Shown: positions 1 through 4,037 of the stretch, in pieces
Layout of the letters: each line of letters starts with the position of its first letter
Numbering within the stretch: the first letter of the stretch is position 1
Notes under the pieces: model-generated
Databases searched by the model: none
The model's input: the letters and a program-made list of their open reading frames with translations, nothing else
Told to the model about the DNA's origin: nothing
Source of the DNA: Candidatus Solibacter sp.
Lineage (GTDB): Bacteria > Acidobacteriota > Terriglobia > Bryobacterales > Bryobacteraceae
Assembly (NCBI GenBank): GCA_017883355.1
Contig: JADGNS010000468.1
Span: 1 to 5,009 of the forward strand
Reading direction: 5' to 3'
Length of the DNA: 5,009 bases
Made by a program: the position numbers and the translations under genes

Positions 1-1
1 C

Positions 2-307
2 GCGATTACCTATGGTTACCAGGTACTGAACGCGCAGGCGGATGCCAACAAGAAGCCCGACCTGGAAGTGCAGACCCGCCTTTTCCGGGACGGGGAAGAG
101 GTCTATACCGGGAAGCCCGCGCCGCTGCCGATCATGCAGCAGGAGGACGCCAAGCGCCTGATCGCGGGCGGGCGGATGCAACTCGGCGGCAAGATCGCCA
201 CGGGCGACTACGTGCCCTGCCGCCCCAGCGGTAGATTGCAAACCGATCTGCGCAGAAACGAATTGACTTGCGCGTGGGTATCGGAACATTTTAAGATAAC
301 GGAGTAA
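2..307 (+). CDS. VWFA-related (Acidobacteria-type) protein, C-terminal fragment with atypical tail
   Basis: The reading frame is open from base 2 and stops at TAA 305-307; the start lies before the window. The visible 101 residues include DLEVQTRLFRDGEEVYTGKP, then a Q/D/RL...GGRMQLG segment, then GDYV. I recognise this as the C-terminal beta-rich module of the secreted 'VWFA-related' proteins that are numerous in Acidobacteria; the von Willebrand A domain itself would lie upstream and is not seen. In the family as I recall it, GDYV is followed by a conserved strand (roughly LQVIVTD) and an ATQW-DFE ending. Here bases 215-304 instead encode 30 unrelated residues rich in Arg and Cys, and this stretch overlaps the apparent promoter of the next gene. 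The gene may therefore be 3'-truncated or frameshifted. Function is unknown beyond probable export and protein or surface interaction. The family call is moderately sure; the truncation is inferred from memory of the family. Confidence 0.6.
   Translation, partial: AITYGYQVLNAQADANKKPDLEVQTRLFRDGEEVYTGKPAPLPIMQQEDAKRLIAGGRMQLGGKIATGDYVPCRPSGRLQTDLRRNELTCAWVSEHFKITE
263..297 (+). promoter_or_regulatory. possible promoter for the rrf2 regulator
   Basis: A near-consensus -35 box TTGACT lies at 263-268. The best -10-like hexamer is TAAGAT at 292-297 (4 of 6), but the 23-nt spacing is too long for a normal sigma-70 promoter. At a normal 16-nt spacing there is only AACATT (285-290, 3 of 6). Composition turns AT-rich here relative to the flanking genes. 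Position supports a promoter for rrf2, with ATG at 336. Which -10 is used, or whether an activator handles unusual spacing, cannot be decided by eye. Confidence 0.35.
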
Positions 308-316
308 CTCACTCCG
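300..316. promoter_or_regulatory. inverted repeat, probable operator upstream of rrf2
   Basis: CGGAGT (300-305) and ACTCCG (311-316) form a perfect 6-bp dyad around the 5-bp spacer AACTC. It lies 19 nt before the rrf2 ATG and just after the -10-like element. Rrf2-family regulators such as IscR commonly repress their own gene from dyads at this place. The GAGT-N5-ACTC core has the same geometry as the GACT-N5-AGTC core of IscR type 1 sites, and ATA occurs at the expected offset on the left (296-298). The TAA stop of the preceding gene (305-307) falls inside the dyad. Binding is inferred. Confidence 0.5.
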
Positions 317-335
317 ATTTTAGCGGGGGACTTTG

Positions 336-809
336 ATGATTTATTCTCGATCGGCCGAGTACGCAATTCGCGCCTTTGTTCACCTGGCGCAGGTGCAAGA
401 AGGCAAATATGCCATGGTGAAGAACATCGCAGAGCAGGAGGAGATTCCGGCTCACTTCCTGGCCAAAATTCTGCAACAGCTTGCCCGCAAGGGACTGCTG
501 CGTTCCAGCAAGGGCCCGACTGGCGGCTTCGCACTTCGGGTGGACCCTACTGAGATCCGCTTGCTGGATATTGTAGAGGCCCTCGACGGCCTGGCACCCT
601 ACCAGCAGTGCGCCAGCGGTCTGAGCGAGTGCTCGGACGACATGCCGTGCTCCATGCACGATAGCTGGATTGCCCTCCGTTCGCGTATCATGGATTATCT
701 AGGGAAAAATACCATCGCCGACCTGGCCAAGGCGCTGGAGCAGAAAAAGAAGACTCTGGCGTTAGCGAAGAAGAGCAAGGCCAGGAAGCCGGCGGTTAAG
801 CGGGCTTGA
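336..809 (+). CDS. Rrf2-family transcriptional regulator with IscR-like Fe-S ligand pattern
   Basis: This 157-residue protein is an Rrf2-type winged-helix DNA-binding regulator of the cytoplasm. The N-terminal MIYSRSAEYAIRAFVHLA, the helix-turn-helix around residues 27-55 (IAEQEEIPAHFLAKILQQLA) and the wing (SKGPTGGFAL, 58-67) are family hallmarks. Cys92, Cys99, Cys105 and His108 match the order and near-spacing of the [2Fe-2S] ligands of E. coli IscR (Cys92, Cys98, Cys104, His107), so it probably senses iron-sulfur status, redox or nitric oxide. IscR, NsrR and RsrR-like roles cannot be separated by sight. Residues about 136-157 form an extra Lys/Ala/Arg-rich tail. I chose ATG 336 rather than the TTG at 333 because the GGGGGA ribosome site (325-330) is 5 nt from ATG but only 2 nt from TTG, and MIYS fits the family start. 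The dyad upstream suggests autoregulation. clpP follows after 46 nt, so co-transcription is possible. Confidence 0.93.
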   Translation: MIYSRSAEYAIRAFVHLAQVQEGKYAMVKNIAEQEEIPAHFLAKILQQLARKGLLRSSKGPTGGFALRVDPTEIRLLDIVEALDGLAPYQQCASGLSECSDDMPCSMHDSWIALRSRIMDYLGKNTIADLAKALEQKKKTLALAKKSKARKPAVKRA

Positions 810-815
810 TAATCC

Positions 816-835
816 GGGCCGGGTTTACCCGGTCC
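816..835 (+). other. GC-rich hairpin between rrf2 and clpP
   Basis: GGGCCGGG (816-823) pairs with CCCGGTCC (828-835) across a TTTA loop, giving an 8-bp stem with one G-U pair. No run of T follows, so it is not a standard intrinsic terminator. It begins 6 nt after the rrf2 stop codon and ends 11 nt before the clpP Shine-Dalgarno sequence. It could be an mRNA-stability element, a processing site or a weak attenuator that sets the rrf2:clpP ratio. A 9-bp direct repeat ATAATCCGG (809-817 and 840-848) brackets it; the second copy runs into the clpP Shine-Dalgarno sequence GGAGG (847-851). Confidence 0.5.
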
Positions 836-855
836 CTACATAATCCGGAGGCAAT

Positions 856-1476
856 ATGGGACATTCCGTCCTTGTCCCCATGGTGGTCGAACAGACCTCC
901 CGTGGGGAACGCGCGTACGACATCTATTCCCGGCTGTTGAAAGAGAACATCATCTTTCTTGGGACGCCGATTGACGACCAGGTGGCCAACCTGATCATCG
1001 CCCAGTTGCTGTTCCTGGAAGCGGAAGATCCGGAGAAGGACATTTCGATTTACATCAACTCGCCGGGCGGGTCCATCACGGCCGGTCTGGCGATTCTGGA
1101 CACGATGGCTTTCATCCGGCCGGACATCGTCACTATCTGCGTGGGTCAGGCGGCTTCGATGGCGGCCGTGCTGCTCGCCAAGGGCGCCAAGGGCAAGCGT
1201 TTCAGCCTGCCGAACTCGCGCATCATGATCCACCAGCCCTCCATGCAGGGCCTGGCCGGACAGGCGGCGGATATCGATATTTACGCCCGCGAAATTCTGC
1301 GGATGCGGGAAATCCTCAATTCGATGTTGGCCAGCGCCACCGGCCAACCGGTGGAGCGCGTGGCCAAGGACGTGGACCGCGACTACATCATGGAGCCCGA
1401 TCAGGCGGTGGCCTACGGGATGATCGATCGCGTGATCACCAGCCGCGATCTGAGTCCGGTTCCGATTAAGGGCTAG
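856..1476 (+). CDS. clpP: ATP-dependent Clp protease proteolytic subunit ClpP
   Basis: This is a complete 206-residue ClpP, the tetradecameric serine peptidase that degrades proteins threaded in by ClpX or ClpA/ClpC unfoldases in the cytoplasm. Visible hallmarks are the N-terminal LVPMVVEQTSRGERAYDIYS, the oxyanion/substrate strand INSPGGSITAG (68-77), nucleophile Ser101 in GQAASMAA, His126 in MIHQP, and Asp176 in the DVDRDYIM segment, so the triad is intact. The loop after His126 (SMQGLAGQ) is one residue longer than in E. coli ClpP. The start at ATG 856 is supported by GGAGG at 847-851, 4 nt upstream. In many bacteria clpP lies between tig and clpX; neither is next to it here. The gene instead follows an Rrf2 regulator, which may mean a paralogous clpP or a rearranged locus. 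The following gene starts 170 nt later and is unrelated. No clear terminator is visible after the stop. Confidence 0.97.
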   Translation: MGHSVLVPMVVEQTSRGERAYDIYSRLLKENIIFLGTPIDDQVANLIIAQLLFLEAEDPEKDISIYINSPGGSITAGLAILDTMAFIRPDIVTICVGQAASMAAVLLAKGAKGKRFSLPNSRIMIHQPSMQGLAGQAADIDIYAREILRMREILNSMLASATGQPVERVAKDVDRDYIMEPDQAVAYGMIDRVITSRDLSPVPIKG

Positions 1477-1523
1477 CTGCTGCTTGTCGCGAGCACTCGC
1501 TCAGGAGCCGGGGAAAAAACAAG

Positions 1524-1595
1524 TTTCTCGCCAAGACGCGAAGCTCGCAAAGAAAACCTCATTTGTTTCTTGCCTTGGTTTGCGCGCTGGCAAGC
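1524..1595. repeat. imperfect palindromic repeat, probably dispersed
   Basis: A left arm at 1524-1555 (beginning TTTCTCGCCAAGACGCGAAG, ending GCAAAGAAA) is an imperfect inverted match to a right arm at 1566-1594 (TTTCTTGCC...GCTGGCAAG). Shared blocks are TTTCTT, a central TT-GCG segment and a terminal TGGC-AG. The phrase of CGCCAAG and CGCAAAG blocks resembles a short noncoding repeat I recall from intergenic regions of Acidobacteria and other environmental genomes. Only one copy is in the window, so its dispersed nature is from memory rather than seen here. It lies between clpP and the fucosidase gene and might fold in RNA. Confidence 0.45.
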
Positions 1596-1602
1596 ATAAG
1601 TA

Positions 1603-1636
1603 GGGCCCGTAGCCGAGCCGCGACCGTGAGGGAGCG
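1603..1636. repeat. second short intergenic repeat-like element
   Basis: The segment GTAGCCGAGCCGCGACCGTG (1609-1628) followed by AGGGAGCGA resembles a noncoding motif I recall as very common between genes in Solibacter-like genomes. Its reverse strand reads SLTVAAR or LPHGRGS, strings seen in many spurious database proteins. Its GAGGGAG (1628-1634) is the only Shine-Dalgarno-like sequence before the fucosidase ATG, though 12 nt away, which is long. Copy number cannot be tested within this window. Confidence 0.45.
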
Positions 1637-1646
1637 ATCCTGTTTT

Positions 1647-3992
1647 ATGAAGAAACCGACCGTAGTGGCGCTCGCCATGCTTGCCGCGGGGGCTGCGGCG
1701 GTCGCCCAGCAATCCCCCCTCACTCTCTGGTACAACCAACCTGCCGTTCTGTGGACCGATGCGTTGCCCGTCGGCAATGGACAGATGGGCGCCATGATCT
1801 TCGGCGGCGCGGCGCACGAGCGGATTCAGTTCAACCAGCACACCGTCTGGACCGGCGAGCCCCACGACTACGCCCACAAGGGGGCCGCTCAGTCGCTGGC
1901 CAAGATTCGCGAACTGCTGTGGGCCGGCAAGCAGAAGGAGGCCGAAGACCTAGCCGGCAAGGAGTTCATGAGCGAACCCCTGCACCAGAAGGCCTATCAG
2001 GCATTCGGCGACCTTCTGTTGGAGATGCCCGAGGGCGAGATTTCCGGCTACCGGCGCTGGCTCGATCTGGACACCGGCGTGGCCGGCGTCGAGTACACGC
2101 AAGGCGGCGCACAATTCCGCCGCGAGGTTTTCGCCAGCTACCCGGCTAACGCCATCGTGGTCCGGCTCACCTCCAGCAAGCCGGGCGGGCTCGCATTCCA
2201 GGCTGTGCTCAAGAGCGCGCACGCCAATTCGCAGGTCGCCGGATTGCCGTCGGGCGAGCTGTCCATGACGGGCCAGGTTGCCGAATCGGCGATCCGCTTC
2301 GAAGCGCGACTGGCGGCGACGGTGCAGGGCGGCAAGCAGGAGGTGCGCGATGGCAAGATCTCGATAACCGGCGCCAACTCCGCCACGCTCATTCTCACCG
2401 GCGCCACCAACTTCAAAAACTATCGCGACGTTTCCGCAGATCCCCGACAGCGGAATGACGCCACGTTCGCCGTCCTACACGGCAAGAGTTACGAAGCGCT
2501 GCGCGCCGCGCACGTCAAGGATCACCAGGCGCTGTTCCGCCGGGTGTCGCTGGACCTCGGCACGACGCCCGCCGCCAAACTGCCCACCGACGAGCGCATC
2601 GCAGCGTTCGCCACGGGCAATGATCCGGCGCTGGTGGCGCTGCTCTTCCAATACGGACGCTACCTGATGATCGGCTCCAGCCGCCCCGGCGGCCAGCCCG
2701 CCAACCTGCAGGGCATCTGGAACGATTCCAATAAACCCGCCTGGGACAGCAAGTACACCGACAACATCAACACCGAAATGAACTACTGGCCGGTGGAAGA
2801 GACCAACCTTTCCGAATGCCACCTGCCGCTGTTCGACGCGCTCCAGGACCTGGCCCAATCCGGCGCCATTACCGCCAAGGAACATTACAACGCGCGCGGT
2901 TGGGTGCTGCACCACAACTTCGATCTGTGGCGCGGCACGGCGCCCATCAACGCCAGCAATCACGGCATCTGGCAGACCGGCGGCGCCTGGCTCTCCACCC
3001 ACCTCTGGGAGCACTACCTGTTCACCGGCGACAAGGAGTTCCTGCGCACCACGGCCTACCCGCTGATGGTGGGCGCGGCGCGATTCTTCATGGACGCGCT
3101 GGTGAAAGATCCCAAGACCGGCTTCCTGTACACCGGGCCGAGCAATTCTCCGGAACAGGGGGGCCTGGTGATGGGGCCCACCATGGATCGCGAGATCGTG
3201 CGCACGCTCTTCGGCGAAACCATCGCCGCCGCGCAAGCGCTGAACGTGGACGCCGGCCTGCGCACGGAGTTGGCCGCCATGCGCAAACAGATCGCGCCGC
3301 TGCAGATTGGCCGGCACGGCCAGTTGCAGGAGTGGATGGAAGATACGGACGACCCCAAGAACCAGCACCGCCACGTCTCCCATCTGTGGGCGGTCTACCC
3401 GGGCAGCGAGATCACGCCTTACGGCACGCCGGAGCTGTTCAAGGCGGCGCGGCAATCGCTGATTTTCCGCGGCGACGCGGCCACTGGCTGGTCGATGGGC
3501 TGGAAGCTCAACCTGTGGGCGCGCTTCCTGGATGGCGACCACGCCTACAAGATCATGCAGAACCTGATCAGCCCGGCGTCGGACGGCAAGCCGTCGAAGG
3601 CCGGAGTCTTTAAGAACCTGTTCGACGCGCATCCACCGTTCCAGATCGATGGCAACTTCGGCGCCACCGCCGGCATCACGGAGATGCTGCTGCAGAGCGA
3701 CGACCCGTACGGCACACCCACCAGCCTGACCGCGGTGCAGAGCGGCGAGGCCGGCTTCGTGCATCTGCTCCCTGCCCTGCCCTCGGCGCTGGCCACCGGC
3801 AAAGTCAGCGGCCTCGTGGCCCGCGGCGGTTTCCAGGTGGCACTCGACTGGCAGAACGGGAAACTGGTGAAGGCCACCATCGCGGCGCGGCAATCCAAAC
3901 CGCTCAAGGTGCGCTACGCAGGGCAGGAAATCGAAATCCAGGCCAAGGCCGGGCAGACTTATAATCTGGGGCCCGATCTAAAGCCACGCTGA
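1647..3992 (+). CDS. secreted GH95 alpha-L-fucosidase
   Basis: This is a complete 781-residue glycoside hydrolase family 95 protein. Known members are inverting alpha-L-fucosidases, mostly 1,2-specific, acting on xyloglucan, pectin side chains or host and milk glycans; some act on alpha-L-galactose. Residues 1-20 form a Sec signal peptide (KK, hydrophobic core, AVA before QQ); there is no lipobox Cys, so a periplasmic or released enzyme is likely. The N-terminal beta domain opens with LWYNQPAVLWTDALPVGNGQ (27-46) and ends near residue 260. A helical linker and (alpha/alpha)6 domain follow, with NLQGIWND (353-360), Asn373 and Asn375 in TDNINTEMNYWP, Glu503 in NSPE, HRHVSHL (574-580) and Asp668 in QIDGNFGA. 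Asn373/Asn375, Glu503 and Asp668 probably correspond to the catalytic Asn pair, general acid and Asp of the Bifidobacterium enzyme AfcA. A small beta domain closes the protein. ATG 1647 is chosen over TTG 1563 because only it starts a signal peptide, and the extra 28 codons would come from repeats. Confidence 0.94.
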   Translation: MKKPTVVALAMLAAGAAAVAQQSPLTLWYNQPAVLWTDALPVGNGQMGAMIFGGAAHERIQFNQHTVWTGEPHDYAHKGAAQSLAKIRELLWAGKQKEAEDLAGKEFMSEPLHQKAYQAFGDLLLEMPEGEISGYRRWLDLDTGVAGVEYTQGGAQFRREVFASYPANAIVVRLTSSKPGGLAFQAVLKSAHANSQVAGLPSGELSMTGQVAESAIRFEARLAATVQGGKQEVRDGKISITGANSATLILTGATNFKNYRDVSADPRQRNDATFAVLHGKSYEALRAAHVKDHQALFRRVSLDLGTTPAAKLPTDERIAAFATGNDPALVALLFQYGRYLMIGSSRPGGQPANLQGIWNDSNKPAWDSKYTDNINTEMNYWPVEETNLSECHLPLFDALQDLAQSGAITAKEHYNARGWVLHHNFDLWRGTAPINASNHGIWQTGGAWLSTHLWEHYLFTGDKEFLRTTAYPLMVGAARFFMDALVKDPKTGFLYTGPSNSPEQGGLVMGPTMDREIVRTLFGETIAAAQALNVDAGLRTELAAMRKQIAPLQIGRHGQLQEWMEDTDDPKNQHRHVSHLWAVYPGSEITPYGTPELFKAARQSLIFRGDAATGWSMGWKLNLWARFLDGDHAYKIMQNLISPASDGKPSKAGVFKNLFDAHPPFQIDGNFGATAGITEMLLQSDDPYGTPTSLTAVQSGEAGFVHLLPALPSALATGKVSGLVARGGFQVALDWQNGKLVKATIAARQSKPLKVRYAGQEIEIQAKAGQTYNLGPDLKPR

Positions 3993-4020
3993 GCGGTGAG
4001 CCGCTTGTTATAATCACCGC
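3993..4020. promoter_or_regulatory. perfect inverted repeat framing a promoter, possible operator
   Basis: GCGGTGA (3993-3999) and TCACCGC (4014-4020) are a perfect 7-bp inverted repeat with a 14-nt spacer. The arm centres are 21 bp apart, about two helical turns, as expected for a dimer reading one DNA face. The right arm shares its first base with the last base of the -10 box. The left arm also overlaps a rival small hairpin, AGCGG-TGAG-CCGCT (3992-4005). No regulator family can be named. As RNA the repeat could instead serve as a weak terminator of the fucosidase mRNA, but no T-run follows. Confidence 0.5.
4006..4014 (+). promoter_or_regulatory. extended -10 promoter for the oxidoreductase gene
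   Basis: TTGTTATAAT contains a perfect -10 hexamer TATAAT (4009-4014) preceded by TG one base upstream (4006-4007), the extended -10 arrangement. No good -35 box lies 17 nt upstream (ACGCTG), which extended -10 promoters can tolerate. Transcription would begin near 4021, leaving a leader of about 17 nt that holds the ribosome site. The downstream gene can therefore probably be expressed apart from the fucosidase. Confidence 0.6.
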
Positions 4021-4024
4021 ATCG

Positions 4025-4030
4025 AAGGAG
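4025..4030 (+). promoter_or_regulatory. ribosome binding site that fixes a GTG start
   Basis: AAGGAG lies 7 nt before GTG 4038. It is the strongest Shine-Dalgarno sequence in this region and decides the GTG start, since no in-frame ATG occurs before the Rossmann motif and the Tat signal begins directly after this GTG. Confidence 0.8.
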
Positions 4031-4037
4031 TTTCGCA

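Noticed and set aside
1487..1500. Small dyad TCGCGAGCACTCGC after clpP as a terminator
   Set aside because: The stem is only 4-5 bp with a tight loop and no T-run follows, so I do not call a terminator.
1563..1646. N-terminal extension of the fucosidase from TTG 1563
   Set aside because: The extra 28 codons come from the repeat-like region and would bury the signal peptide that starts cleanly at ATG 1647.
1473..1877. Small - strand frames across the clpP-fucosidase gap, reading SLTVAAR or LPHGRGS
   Set aside because: These strings are the typical false translation of a noncoding intergenic repeat and run into the fucosidase antisense.
2816..3613. A 265-codon + strand frame inside the fucosidase gene
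   Set aside because: It is an alternate frame with Arg/Pro/His-biased composition typical of frame shadows and no convincing ribosome site or domain.
2475..3893. A 472-codon open frame on the - strand opposite the fucosidase gene
   Set aside because: It mirrors the codon structure of a GC-rich gene, is rich in Arg/Gly/Val/His as such shadows are, and has no recognisable domain. The + strand gene is complete with catalytic residues.
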